Shown piece by piece: positions 48,374-57,794 of a stretch of DNA of 64,000 nt (within the stretch, counting starts at the first letter, position 1; each line of letters begins with the position of its first letter). Where the stretch lies: assembly GCA_947501935.1 (NCBI GenBank), contig CANMXU010000001.1:62001-126000 (forward strand), in the 5' to 3' direction. The notes under the pieces were generated by a model. The model saw nothing but the letters and a program-made list of their open reading frames with translations. It was not told the origin of the DNA and searched no databases. A program made the position numbers and the translations under genes. Source of the stretch: an uncultured Alteromonadaceae bacterium. GTDB lineage: Bacteria; Pseudomonadota; Gammaproteobacteria; Enterobacterales; Alteromonadaceae.

Positions 48374-49111
48374 ATGAAGTTAAATTGCGATCTCGGCGAA
48401 AGTTTTGGCCAATGGCAAAAAGGCCAAGACCAAGACATTATGCCATTAATTGACCAAGCAAATATCGCTTGTGGCTTTCATGCATCAGATCCCTTAACCA
48501 TGCAGCAAACTGTGCAACTTGCTGCTGCTAACAAGGTTAGCATTGGTGCACACCCTAGTTATCCCGACTTGGTAGGTTTTGGTCGCCGTTCTATGAATAT
48601 TGCCAGCGATGAACTTGCCGCGATTATTATTTATCAAATTGGTGCTCTTCAAGCTTTCTGTCAGCAGCAACAAGTAAAAATAGATTACGTGAAACCTCAT
48701 GGCGCACTTTATAACGACATGATGCAAAACCTGACTATTTTTGAAAGTGTTTGCTCAGCCATTGCCAGCGTAGGTAATTCGTTAATCTTAATGATACAAG
48801 CACTGCCCGATACGCAAGCTTTTCAAATTATCGCAAAAAAATATCAACTAAAACTTTATTTTGAAGCCTTCGCTGATCGTAATTATCAAAGTGATGGTTT
48901 TTTAGTGCCTAGAAGTACTGAGCATGCTGTGATCAGCGAACAGCAGTTAGTTGCCAACAGATGTGAACACTTACTTACTCACGGTTCCATATTAGACATT
49001 GAAGGTAAACCGCTAGCGATGCAAGTTGATAGCTTGTGTGTACATGGTGATAACCAACAAGCCTTAGTTTTAGTTAAAGCTTTGCGCCAATTAATAGCGC
49101 AGCACACATGA
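48374..49111 (+). CDS. pxpA: 5-oxoprolinase subunit A
   Basis: This 245-residue LamB/YcsF family protein is the catalytic partner of the ATP-dependent PxpABC complex, which opens 5-oxoproline to glutamate. KLNCDLGESFGQW, IACGFHASDP and SIGAHPSYPDLVGFGRR are the family signatures. The ATG at 48374 is preferred over a TTG one codon upstream; AAGG lies nine bases before it. Its stop overlaps the start of pxpB by four bases. Confidence 0.95.
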   Translation: MKLNCDLGESFGQWQKGQDQDIMPLIDQANIACGFHASDPLTMQQTVQLAAANKVSIGAHPSYPDLVGFGRRSMNIASDELAAIIIYQIGALQAFCQQQQVKIDYVKPHGALYNDMMQNLTIFESVCSAIASVGNSLILMIQALPDTQAFQIIAKKYQLKLYFEAFADRNYQSDGFLVPRSTEHAVISEQQLVANRCEHLLTHGSILDIEGKPLAMQVDSLCVHGDNQQALVLVKALRQLIAQHT

Positions 49112-49905
49112 GCCTGCTCGCCGCCACTGATGAAATTAACATCGCGGCATTAAGCGAGAACGCGCTGTTATTAAGCTGGCCTGAAATTATCTGCGAGCAG
49201 CAACATCAACAAATTATCCACTGTCAGCAGCGTATCAAAAGTCAGTTTGGTGAACTGATTATTGATACCATCGCCAGCTATAATACCTTGATGGTTTATT
49301 ACCGTTTCGAGCAAATATCATTAGCACAAATAACCACCAAGTTAGTCGCTATTTGTCAGCAATTAACGGCTAGTACTGCTGCTGAGAGTCGAACAGAACT
49401 AGTCGAAATTCCAGTTTATTATGGCGAAGACGCTGGCTGGGATTTAAACCTTGTTGCCCAGCAAACTCAGTTATCAATAGCGCAAGTTATTGAGCGCCAC
49501 TCTCAGACTATTTATCATGCCTATGCACTCGGTTTTACCCCTGGTTTTTGTTATTTAGGCTGCTTAGATAAAAGCCTTATTTTACCGAGAAAAAACTCGC
49601 CTCGCGTGGCTATTCCCAAAGGCGCCGTTGCCATAGCTGAACAACAAACAGCAATTTACCCAAGTAAAAGCCCCGGTGGTTGGCATATTATTGGCCAAAC
49701 ACCAATGCCAATGTTTGCAGTTAACCACGAGACAAACTCTAGCCAGCAAGGTGATAATATAAATTTTTCACCAGCCATCAATGTTGGTCAACAAGTAAAA
49801 TTCACGCCTATTGATTATCAGCGTTTTTGTCAACTTGGCGGTAAACTTGAGCTTGAGCACGCGCGTGAGCCGACAAATCATACCAATCAAAATGGCGAGC
49901 AATAA
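49108..49905 (+). CDS. pxpB: 5-oxoprolinase subunit B
   Basis: This 265-residue protein is the KipI-like subunit of 5-oxoprolinase. The core HAYALGFTPGFCYLGCLD and PRVAIPKGAVAIAEQQTAIYP identify it. It overlaps pxpA by ATGA and pxpC by a single base, so all three are translationally coupled. KipI homologues in Bacillus inhibit a sporulation kinase, but in this operon context the enzyme role is the natural one. Confidence 0.94.
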   Translation: MSLLAATDEINIAALSENALLLSWPEIICEQQHQQIIHCQQRIKSQFGELIIDTIASYNTLMVYYRFEQISLAQITTKLVAICQQLTASTAAESRTELVEIPVYYGEDAGWDLNLVAQQTQLSIAQVIERHSQTIYHAYALGFTPGFCYLGCLDKSLILPRKNSPRVAIPKGAVAIAEQQTAIYPSKSPGGWHIIGQTPMPMFAVNHETNSSQQGDNINFSPAINVGQQVKFTPIDYQRFCQLGGKLELEHAREPTNHTNQNGEQ

Positions 49906-50885
49906 TGGCTAATTCACTCACGATAATTGAGCAAAAAGGGCTGTGTTCAATACAAGACTTAGGGCGAGACAGCGCCCAGCACTTAGGTTTTAGTGGCGGT
50001 GGTGCCAGTGATGAGTTTAGTTTTTTATTTGCTAATCAATTACTGGGGAATAATTACAATGCGCCAGCCTTAGAAGTCACCTTAGGGCAAATCAGTTTAC
50101 GCTGTAACGAAAAGTGTAGCCTTGTTATTACCGGTGCTGATTGTGATGCCTCAATTAACGAGCTGCCAATAAAAAACAACTTGGTTAAACAGCTTAATAC
50201 TGGTGACGTATTAACGTTAAAGCTGCCAAGAATAGGTTTACACAGTTATATTGCTTTTTCTGGCGGTATTGCTTGCCAACATTTTATGGATAGCGGCGCA
50301 CAAACCCACAGCGAACTGGCGTTAGGATTATGCTCGCCAGCGCTGAAAGTAGGCAGTGAAATTCATTTGTGCTCTGGTGCTGAAACCGCACTATTTAACA
50401 CGGTAAAAGAACCTGCGGTTCCGCACTTTCATTCATCATCAACGTTAACATTAAGGTTTATGCCCAGCGAACTGTGGCAGCAGCTAAGCCTGAAAAAGCA
50501 AAACTTTTTTCTTAGCCAAAGTTATGAAATATTGCCACAAAGTAATCGCATGGGTTATCGCTTAAGTAGCGACGTGCTCTTTTGCGCCGAGCAATCTAGT
50601 GTCCTAGTAAGCACCAAACAACAGCCCAAACCACTGTCAAAGCAGCTATCAAAGCCTGTCTGTTATGGCAGTATTCAGTTACCTGATAATGGTCAACCTA
50701 TTGTATTGATGAAAGAAAGGCAAACTATCGGCGGCTATCCCGTATTAGGTACAGTGATGAAAACTGATTTATTTCGTTTGAGCCAGAAAAAGCCCGGTGA
50801 GCACATCCGTTTTAGTACAATCAGCATTGAGCAAGCCCAACTACAGTTACACGCTTTTTATCAAAAATTCAAAAGCCAAAAATAG
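49905..50885 (+). CDS. pxpC: 5-oxoprolinase subunit C
   Basis: This 326-residue protein is the KipA-like subunit of 5-oxoprolinase. SIQDLGRDSAQHLGFSGGGA at the start and KERQTIGGYPVLGTV near the end are conserved. It completes the pxpABC set and ends only three bases before the convergent DUF481 gene, with no terminator visible between them. Confidence 0.93.
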   Translation: MANSLTIIEQKGLCSIQDLGRDSAQHLGFSGGGASDEFSFLFANQLLGNNYNAPALEVTLGQISLRCNEKCSLVITGADCDASINELPIKNNLVKQLNTGDVLTLKLPRIGLHSYIAFSGGIACQHFMDSGAQTHSELALGLCSPALKVGSEIHLCSGAETALFNTVKEPAVPHFHSSSTLTLRFMPSELWQQLSLKKQNFFLSQSYEILPQSNRMGYRLSSDVLFCAEQSSVLVSTKQQPKPLSKQLSKPVCYGSIQLPDNGQPIVLMKERQTIGGYPVLGTVMKTDLFRLSQKKPGEHIRFSTISIEQAQLQLHAFYQKFKSQK

Positions 50886-50887
50886 TT

Positions 50888-52057
50888 TTAAAAGCTATAA
50901 CCTAAGCTAACAACAAAACGATAATCATTTTTAAATGGTATATCACCATTATCATCTTGATGCGGTTTTTCAGTGCGATCAATATAAAGGGTTAAATCAA
51001 GCTCGAAGTCATTAACTAAATCTATTTCAACGCCAGTTTCTAAACGATGAATATATTCTCCGGCACTTTCTTGAACCACTTGAACTTGATAGTCGGCTTT
51101 AAAATCAATTTCTTTGTTAATTTCTACATCAAAGGTTGTTCCTAAGGTTAAAACACCTGATTTTTCAGTGCGATTTTCTTCTTCTAGAACATTACTAAAA
51201 ATTGTTTTTTGATAACTCGGACCGGCAGTTACATCCCAACTAAAGCGCTTTTCATCATATAGGTGATAACCCAAAGCGACACCGGCGGTTAATCGGCTAT
51301 CAATGTTTTGAAAAATATCACTGTAGTATTCAAGGTCAACGGCTCGAAAGAATATTTTGCTATCAATGAAAATATCGTGAGAGCTTGTTAATAGCTGGCT
51401 ATTAGCGGTTTCAATTCGTTCACCAGTTTCGGCGTCTTTGTTGGCACTAAAGTTACCAACATAATTAATTTTAAAGCGGCTACTTGAAGTTCTACGCTGT
51501 GCTAGAGCAGAAAAGGTATAGTCAAATTTTTCAGCATTACCCTTGCTAATATTCGCACCTAAATTAATATCAGCACTCCAAATATCTAAGGCACTAGTTG
51601 CCGCTGAAGCAATCGATAAAATTTCACTTTTAGGGTAAGTATGAACTTGGCCATTACGTGAAATGGTCATCACGTTGTCTTTTAATACTATCCAGCCGTC
51701 AATTACACTACCGTCACTGACTTGCACACTTTGCATGCCCTTACTTTTTAAGCCAGAAACTTTTTCCCAATCAAAAGTAAGTATTTTAAGCTCTTCGCTA
51801 TCAAACTCAATTTCATCGTCGTACATAGATAAAATATCACCCTTGAGTAATTCATCAGTACGTAATGTTAACCAATCAAAGCGCTCAGTTAACTCTAACG
51901 GCGGCTTATTAACTTCTACAAGGTTATCTTGTGCAGGAGGAATTAAACTAGTAACTAATGATTGAGTTTGTTGGGCGAGTAAAGGCTGTGGCGTAATTAT
52001 CAATAAACACATACATACTGATAAGCAGGAATAAATTCGGCTGACATTAATCGACAC
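50888..52057 (-). CDS. DUF481 family outer-membrane protein (YdiY-like)
   Basis: This 389-residue protein has a signal peptide (ending PLLAQQ), a domain at about residues 50-155 with LRTDELLKGDILSMYDDEIEFDS, and a C-terminal beta-barrel from about 160 (INLGANISKGNAEKFDYTFS) ending in Phe. This is the layout of DUF481 proteins, annotated as salt-induced outer-membrane proteins. Its function is not established. It is monocistronic and converges on pxpC. Confidence 0.85.
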   Translation of the reverse strand: MSINVSRIYSCLSVCMCLLIITPQPLLAQQTQSLVTSLIPPAQDNLVEVNKPPLELTERFDWLTLRTDELLKGDILSMYDDEIEFDSEELKILTFDWEKVSGLKSKGMQSVQVSDGSVIDGWIVLKDNVMTISRNGQVHTYPKSEILSIASAATSALDIWSADINLGANISKGNAEKFDYTFSALAQRRTSSSRFKINYVGNFSANKDAETGERIETANSQLLTSSHDIFIDSKIFFRAVDLEYYSDIFQNIDSRLTAGVALGYHLYDEKRFSWDVTAGPSYQKTIFSNVLEEENRTEKSGVLTLGTTFDVEINKEIDFKADYQVQVVQESAGEYIHRLETGVEIDLVNDFELDLTLYIDRTEKPHQDDNGDIPFKNDYRFVVSLGYSF

Positions 52058-52213
52058 GTTACTCGTTACCTTTTAATATAAAAGTGGAAGCTAGGATTTT
52101 TTTTGGACGATAGCATAGCGCTCATGCTGCCGCTAGCTTACTCAAGCAATAATACAATATGTTAGTTTAAATTACATAATCAATACATGCCATTAGCTTA
52201 GTAGCGATTTTCC

Positions 52214-52219
52214 TATAAT
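52214..52219 (+). promoter_or_regulatory. Probable -10 box of the nitrate module
   Basis: A perfect TATAAT lies here. No good -35 hexamer is seen at the usual distance, which would fit an activator-dependent promoter. A start near 52226 would place the transcript start just before the structured leader. Confidence 0.45.
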
Positions 52220-52231
52220 AAATAATAACCC

Positions 52232-52317
52232 ATTTGCTGATTTACGTAGTTATGTAAGCGGATGCACAGTTTGTGTGCATCAAAATCGATCCAATAGTGC
52301 ACTTCCCATCAGCAAAT
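52232..52317 (+). ncRNA. Candidate structured 5' leader of nitrate transporter mRNA
   Basis: ATTTGCTGAT (52232-52241) pairs exactly with ATCAGCAAAT (52308-52317) to close a junction. Inside are a hairpin with loop AGTT (52243-52258, one G-U pair) and a perfect 8-bp hairpin (52261-52281, loop GTTTG). GTGCAC at 52297-52302 could pair instead with the TGCAC arm of the second hairpin, allowing two states. No known riboswitch class matches by eye. Confidence 0.45.
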
Positions 52318-52462
52318 AGCTCACAAAACCAATAAGCAATTGAAATTAATGAATTTTATATTGTGGCACCTTGCTTGCTCTGTATAAATTAACTTATTTC
52401 ATCGTTTGTTTTCGTTGCCAACAAAACAAATAAATAAAAAATTTATCACAAGGGTATTTATC

Positions 52463-53932
52463 ATGAGCGCTCAACAAGGCATTAAGCTGCTGTCCTTTAC
52501 CGGAAAAATGAAAGTTCTACATTTAAGTTGGATGGCTTTTTTCATTACATTCGCCGTTTGGTTTAACTTTGCGCCATTAGTTTCAGTAATTGCTGACTCT
52601 TTAGGCTTAACCAAAGCAGAAATTAAAACCTTAATGCTACTTAACGTCGCGCTAACCATTCCAGCCCGCGTTATTATTGGCATGTTAACCGACAAATATG
52701 GCCCACGCTTAGTGTTCGCCTTATTATTGGCAATATGTAGTATTCCCTGTTTTATGTTTGCTTTTGCTGACTCATTTGAACAAGCCGCATTATCGCGCTT
52801 TTTATTAGGCTTTATTGGTGCCGGTTTTGTTATCGGTATTCGCATGGTTAGTGAATGGTTTCCGGCCAACGAATTAGGCACAGCTGAAGGTATTTATGGC
52901 GGCTGGGGTAACTTTGGTTCAGCTGCGGCGGCAATGTTATTACCAACAGTGGCATTATTATTTGGTGGTGAAGACGGCTGGAGATATGCAGTAGCACTTA
53001 CCGGCGCATTAAGCTTAATATTTAGTATTATCTGGTACAACAATGTTACCGATACACCTAAAGGTTCAACTTACTTCAAACCTAAGCAAACGGGTGCGAT
53101 GGAAGTAACCAGCAAAGGCGACTTTTTCTTATTATTATTAATGAAGTTACCTATGTATGGCGCCTTAGCGTTATTAACTTGGAAGCTTTCCCCTGCCGGC
53201 GTAATGTTATTAAGTGAACAAAGTTCAATTATTGCTTATGTTTTTTTAGTGGTATTATTTTTAATTGAAGTAAAACAAACCATTAAAGTAAACGGCCATG
53301 TATTTAAAGAAGAAGTGCCAGAAATTCACCGTTATAAATTCAGACAAGTAGCGGTTTTAAATATTCTTTATTTTGCTACTTTTGGTTCAGAACTAGCCGT
53401 AGTATCTATGTTGCCATTATTTTTCGCCGAAACTTTTGGACTAAGCATGGTTTATGCGGCGATGTTAGCTTCTACCTACGCCTTTATGAATTTAATGTCT
53501 CGTCCTGGTGGCGGTTGGTTATCTGACAAATTTGGTCGTAAGAAAACCTTACTTATTTTAACCGCAGGTTTAGCAGTAGGTTATTTTGCGATGTCTGAAA
53601 TTACAGGCAGCTGGCCTTTAGCGCTAGCCGTGGCAACCGCAATGGCGTGTTCTTTCTTTGTACAAGCCGGTGAAGGTGCAGTATTTGCCGCAGTACCATT
53701 AATTAAACGTCGTTTAACTGGCCAAATTGCGGGTATGACTGGCGCTTACGGTAACGTTGGTGCGGTAGTTTATTTAACCGTATTAACCATGGTTGACTAT
53801 TCAACGTTCTTCCTAGTGATTGCCGCAACAGCTGTGGTAGGCTTTATTACTTTATTATTTATGGAAGAGCCAAAAGGTTCAATGACGGAAGTACGTGAAG
53901 ACGGCACCGTTGAACTAATTTCGGTACATTAA
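52463..53932 (+). CDS. NarK-type nitrate/nitrite MFS transporter
   Basis: This 489-residue inner-membrane protein has twelve predicted segments and the two glycine-rich nitrate signatures ([14 protein letters not shown] and [12 protein letters not shown]) of the nitrate-nitrite porter family. [17 protein letters not shown] at the start is typical. The ATG at 52463, with AAGGGT eight bases upstream, is preferred over the ORF's first ATG 57 bases earlier. A phosphatase/kinase gene follows after five bases. It probably serves nitrate assimilation; no reductase gene is in the window. Confidence 0.93.
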   Translation: MSAQQGIKLLSFTGKMKVLHLSWMAFFITFAVWFNFAPLVSVIADSLGLTKAEIKTLMLLNVALTIPARVIIGMLTDKYGPRLVFALLLAICSIPCFMFAFADSFEQAALSRFLLGFIGAGFVIGIRMVSEWFPANELGTAEGIYGGWGNFGSAAAAMLLPTVALLFGGEDGWRYAVALTGALSLIFSIIWYNNVTDTPKGSTYFKPKQTGAMEVTSKGDFFLLLLMKLPMYGALALLTWKLSPAGVMLLSEQSSIIAYVFLVVLFLIEVKQTIKVNGHVFKEEVPEIHRYKFRQVAVLNILYFATFGSELAVVSMLPLFFAETFGLSMVYAAMLASTYAFMNLMSRPGGGWLSDKFGRKKTLLILTAGLAVGYFAMSEITGSWPLALAVATAMACSFFVQAGEGAVFAAVPLIKRRLTGQIAGMTGAYGNVGAVVYLTVLTMVDYSTFFLVIAATAVVGFITLLFMEEPKGSMTEVREDGTVELISVH

Positions 53933-53937
53933 TCACT

Positions 53938-55701
53938 TTGCCTACTCAAGAAAAATTGCACTCTACAAAAACACCTTCTCGTTTGAAGGTGTTCTTTGGT
54001 GGCTACTCAAGCGCCGGCATTAAAGCTGAAAATCAAGATGCCTTTGCCGCTTTAGTACCAAAGGCGAGTGAGTTACAAGCTAAGGGGGCAATAGCAACCT
54101 TAGCTGACGGTGTTTCAAGTGCCAGCAAAGCTGCTGAAGCCGCCCAGCTGGCCGTAACACAATTTATTAATGAGTATTACGCTACCCCTGAAACTTGGTC
54201 TACGCAAAAGTCGGCCGCTAAAGTATTAACCAGTTTAAACCAGTGGTTATTCTCGCAAGGCGACATGTTTAGCAAGCAACAACAGCAATGGCTAACCACG
54301 TTTTCATCGTTAATTTTAAAATCAACCACCGGCTATATTTTTCATGTTGGCGATTCACGCATCAGTAAATATCGCAACCAACATATTGAACAAATAACCC
54401 GCGATCACAATCAAAAAAATGGCGGTAACCGCGCAATTTTAACCCGCGCCTTGGGTGCCGATAACCGCTTAAAAGTTGATGTACACCAAGTAGACTTGCA
54501 AGTAGGCGATATTTTTATGCTTAGTTGCGACGGGGTTCATGACTTTATTTCAAAAAAGAAATTATCAGCTTTTTTAAATACCTTACCGAAAAATCCCACT
54601 AATGAAGATTTAGAAGGCGTTAGCCAACTTATTGCAGAACAAGCCATTGCTGATGGTAGCGATGATAATGTCAGTTGCTTGTTGGTGCATGTGAATAATA
54701 TTCCACAACGTAAACTTGATGAAATAGAGCGTGATTTACAGAACAAAGCCATTCCGCCAGCACTAAAAGTGGGCATGAACTTAGACGGCTATAAAGTACG
54801 AAAAATTATTCATGCCTCGATTCGTTCGCATCTTTATTTAGTTGAGCATGAAAATGAAAAACTGCCAATGGTACTTAAAGCGCCTTCAGCAAACTTTGTT
54901 GATGACGCCATTTACCTACAAGGCTTTATGCGTGAAGCCTGGGTAGGCGAACGAGTTAATCACGCCAATGTAATGCGTATTAATCAAGGCGCAGAAAACA
55001 GTAAATTTCTATATCATGTTTGTGAGTACGTAGAAGGACAAACCTTAAGTGAATGGATGCACGACAATCCCAAGCCAAGTATTGCGCAGGTACGGGATAT
55101 TATCAGGCAAATTATTGCAGCATTAAGAGCTTTTCAACGTTTGGAATTAGTACATCGCGATTTAAAACCAGATAATGTGATGATCGACTCTTTTGGTCAA
55201 ATTAAGCTTATTGACTACGGTACAGTATTTGTTGCCTCGCTTGATGAAAACCAAGAAAGCATTCGAGAAACTGTGCCGCAAGGTTCACTCAATTATATTG
55301 CCCCTGAAACGCTATTGCATATGCAAGCCGACTATCGCAGTGATTTATTTTCTCTTGGGGTGATCTGTTATGAAATGCTCACCGGCGAGTTACCTTATAA
55401 ACCAATGAAAAGAGCTGAAGTAACCTTTTCAGCGTACAATCAATGGAAGTATCGCAGCAGTAAACAATTTCGTCACGAATTGCCCTTGTGGTTAGACCTA
55501 GCATTAGAAAAAGCTACCGCTGCCGACCCTCGCTCACGCTTTCAAGCTTTTTCTGAGTTACAAGCAGAATTAGGTAAGCCAAATAGCAGCGCTATTGAAG
55601 AGTATCAACGCCAACCCCTACTACAACGTAATCCGGTAAAATTTTGGCAAGGACTGTCATTTTTACTCGCCACCGCTTTACTTATCTCATTATTAAATTA
55701 A
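53938..55701 (+). CDS. Fused PP2C phosphatase and Ser/Thr protein kinase, membrane-anchored
   Basis: This protein of about 587 residues joins a PP2C-type phosphatase (about 15-265: AENQDAF, LADGVSS, HVGDSR, SCDGVHD, SDDNVS) to a Hanks-type kinase (about 280-555: MVLKAPS, HRDLKPDNVM, DYG in place of DFG, GSLNYIAPE). All main catalytic residues are visible in both halves. One membrane segment at the C-terminus (LSFLLATALLISLL) would anchor it with the enzymes in the cytoplasm. The start is unclear: a TTG at 53938 has no good SD, and later TTG or GTG codons before FFGGYSSAG are possible. Close linkage to a nitrate transporter suggests control of nitrate uptake. Confidence 0.92.
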   Translation: MPTQEKLHSTKTPSRLKVFFGGYSSAGIKAENQDAFAALVPKASELQAKGAIATLADGVSSASKAAEAAQLAVTQFINEYYATPETWSTQKSAAKVLTSLNQWLFSQGDMFSKQQQQWLTTFSSLILKSTTGYIFHVGDSRISKYRNQHIEQITRDHNQKNGGNRAILTRALGADNRLKVDVHQVDLQVGDIFMLSCDGVHDFISKKKLSAFLNTLPKNPTNEDLEGVSQLIAEQAIADGSDDNVSCLLVHVNNIPQRKLDEIERDLQNKAIPPALKVGMNLDGYKVRKIIHASIRSHLYLVEHENEKLPMVLKAPSANFVDDAIYLQGFMREAWVGERVNHANVMRINQGAENSKFLYHVCEYVEGQTLSEWMHDNPKPSIAQVRDIIRQIIAALRAFQRLELVHRDLKPDNVMIDSFGQIKLIDYGTVFVASLDENQESIRETVPQGSLNYIAPETLLHMQADYRSDLFSLGVICYEMLTGELPYKPMKRAEVTFSAYNQWKYRSSKQFRHELPLWLDLALEKATAADPRSRFQAFSELQAELGKPNSSAIEEYQRQPLLQRNPVKFWQGLSFLLATALLISLLN

Positions 55702-55721
55702 GCTAGTCTTGGCAATTGACG

Positions 55722-55765
55722 AAATTATTCAGACTGATAAGTTATTAGTCTGAATAATTTTTTTC
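55722..55765 (+). terminator. Terminator after phosphatase/kinase gene
   Basis: A perfect 14-bp stem (55722-55735 with 55747-55760) is followed by a T run. It separates the kinase from the porin gene, which must have its own promoter. Confidence 0.92.
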
Positions 55766-55979
55766 GTTAATGAAGTCAAGCGCCTCAACGGGCTGATAAG
55801 TTGACCTGAGTCAATAAAAAACATTGAATGCATTAACATAAGTTCACATATTGATACAAATCAACTTTCAACTTCTGCCGTAGTGTGAAAATCCCCTTAC
55901 GCGATAAATATAACAATAAACCTATAAAAAATTATATAAACGCAACACTATTATTATTAAAACACATTAGGAAATAATT

Positions 55980-57179
55980 ATGAGCTCAAATATAAGCAAG
56001 TTCTCTCTCTCTTTGGTTGCCGCTTCAATTTTAGCTGCGCCTTTAGCCTTTGCTGGTGACAGCGAAGTAGCCAGCGGTATTAGTAAGGCACTTTCTGAAA
56101 GCAAAGTAGACCTATCATTTAGAGCACGTTATGAAGGTGTTGACCAAGACGGCATCGACGATAGAGCAGATGCTTTAACGGTACTATCTCGCATGACAAT
56201 CAACACTGGTTCTTTTAACGGTTTCTCACTTGGTTTAGAAGTTGATAACGTTTCAGCCTTAGTTGACAACTACAACAGCACCTCTAATGGCAATACTGAA
56301 TACCCATTAGTTGTTGATCCAACAGGTACTGAAGTAAACCAAGGTTTTGTTAAATATAACAACGACGGTTTTACTGCAACTGTAGGTAGACAACGTATTT
56401 TACATAACAACCAACGTTTTGTTGGTGGTGTAGGCTGGCGTCAAAACGAGCAAACTTATGACGGTGCCCGTATTCAATATAAGGTAAGCGACGCGGTTTC
56501 TTTAGATTATAGCTACGTTGAAAACATCAATAATATTAAAGAACAAAATGTAGATGGTGATTTCCACTTAGCCAATGCAGCATTTAAAATAAACAAAGAC
56601 CATAAAGTTTCAGCTTTTGCTTACTTACTTGATTATGACAGCATGAGCAATGCAGGTAATTCAACTGATACTTTTGGCGCCTTGTATAATGGTAAATTTG
56701 GTCCTGTAGGCGTTAATGCAAGTTACGCGACTCAAAGTGATGCTGGTGACAGCCCGCTTAATTATTCAGCTGATTACATTAACTTAGAAGCTTCAACTAA
56801 AGTCGGCAAAGTAACGCTTTTAGGTGGCTATGAATTACTAGGCAGTGATAATGGCGTTGGCTTTAAAACACCACTTGCTACTTTGCATAAATTCCAAGGT
56901 TTTGCTGATAAGTTCTTAGGCACTCCAAGCGAAGGTATGGAAGATATTTATGTTACTGTTAAAGGTGCGGTTTCTGGTGTTAAATTAAGTGCGACTTACC
57001 ATGACTTATCATCAGATGTTGGTGGTTTAGATTGGGGTAACGAACTTGATTTAACTGCTGCTTATAGCATCAGCAAAAACTATAACGTATTAGTTAAATT
57101 TGCTAACTATAGCGCCGGTGATGACGCAACTGTAACTGATACCAACAAACTTTGGTTACAACTTGCTGCTAAATTCTAA
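55980..57179 (+). CDS. Outer-membrane porin, alginate-export-like
   Basis: This 399-residue protein has a signal peptide (ending LAFAGDS) and a beta-barrel that ends in Phe. The segment GFVKYNNDGFTATVGRQRILHNNQRFVGGVGWRQNEQTYDGARI, read in parts, is typical of porins of the alginate_exp/DUF1302-like type, which form passive or substrate-selective pores. It follows the nitrate transporter and kinase, so it may admit nitrate or other anions, but the terminator in between shows separate transcription. A clear terminator follows. Confidence 0.88.
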   Translation: MSSNISKFSLSLVAASILAAPLAFAGDSEVASGISKALSESKVDLSFRARYEGVDQDGIDDRADALTVLSRMTINTGSFNGFSLGLEVDNVSALVDNYNSTSNGNTEYPLVVDPTGTEVNQGFVKYNNDGFTATVGRQRILHNNQRFVGGVGWRQNEQTYDGARIQYKVSDAVSLDYSYVENINNIKEQNVDGDFHLANAAFKINKDHKVSAFAYLLDYDSMSNAGNSTDTFGALYNGKFGPVGVNASYATQSDAGDSPLNYSADYINLEASTKVGKVTLLGGYELLGSDNGVGFKTPLATLHKFQGFADKFLGTPSEGMEDIYVTVKGAVSGVKLSATYHDLSSDVGGLDWGNELDLTAAYSISKNYNVLVKFANYSAGDDATVTDTNKLWLQLAAKF

Positions 57180-57205
57180 GCACTAAATATTTTATCGACA
57201 TAATG

Positions 57206-57232
57206 AAAGGCTGAACAATGTTCAGCCTTTTT
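57206..57232 (+). terminator. Terminator of porin gene
   Basis: AAAGGCTGAAC and GTTCAGCCTTT form an 11-bp stem with a 3-base loop, followed by TT. Confidence 0.88.
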
Positions 57233-57251
57233 GCTTACATGGATGTAAGTA

Positions 57252-57581
57252 TGTCGCGGTGGCATGGATGCCAAAGAGCGACGGCTTCTGGATGTAAGTC
57301 ATGATTCCAGACAAAACCTAAGTACCTACATCCTTGTAGACAATGTCGCGGTAGAATGGATGCCAAAGAGCGACGGTTTCTGGGTGTAAATCATGATTTT
57401 TATTCCAGACAAATCATAAGTACTTACATCCATGAAGGCAATGACACGATCGCATGGATGCGAAGGAGTGGCGCTGGACAGGAGGTAAGTCATGATTTTT
57501 ATTCCAGACAAATCATAAGTACCTACATCCTTGTAGACAATGTCGCGCTGGCATGGATGCCAAAGAGCGACGCTTCGGGGT
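57252..57581. repeat. Tandem array of 92-99 bp hairpin-forming repeats
   Basis: Three full units (57252-57343, 57344-57441, 57442-57540) and a partial fourth share a GCATGGATGCCAAAGAGCGA-like start. Within each, GGATGTAAGT...ATGATTT pairs with AAATCAT...ACTTACATCC around TTATTCCAGAC, so each unit can fold into a hairpin. Two short ORFs across the array are by-products. It looks like an interspersed intergenic repeat family rather than a gene. Confidence 0.85.
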
Positions 57582-57794
57582 ATATACACTATTACCTCGA
57601 AAAACTTCGCTAATAACGCTCTCCACCCCCTCGCCTCATCAGGCTCGCGTCGCAAAACCGATTAATATGTAAACTTTTATCAAAAACTTGATGTATTAAA
57701 GCCAAGCTACGCTTAAAATAGCCAGCGATAACAAGCAGCAAATAGTTAACTTTGCTGCGAGACTACATTTTATACATAGTAAGTGAGTATTTTT

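Larger units (their letters stand above)
52058..52462. other. Divergent control region of DUF481 gene and nitrate transporter
   Basis: No ORF is supported. A TATAAT box at 52214-52219 points toward the nitrate transporter and is followed within about a dozen bases by the structured leader at 52232-52317. A further weak hairpin surrounds GAAATTAATGAATTT near 52342. Confidence 0.5.

Noticed and set aside
52232..52317. tRNA-like gene
   Set aside because: The closing stem is 10 bp and there is no anticodon arm or canonical T arm with GTTCRA.
52232..52462. ANTAR-type antiterminator target
   Set aside because: The visible hairpins have loops of 4 and 5 bases and not the hexaloops with A1 and G4.
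57252..57581. Possible CRISPR array
   Set aside because: Repeats are contiguous, 92-99 bp long and degenerate; there are no unique spacers and no cas genes.
57326..57655. ORFs on both strands across the repeat array (also 57356-57613)
   Set aside because: Their repeated peptide pattern follows the DNA repeat, there is no SD, and both strands are open at once.
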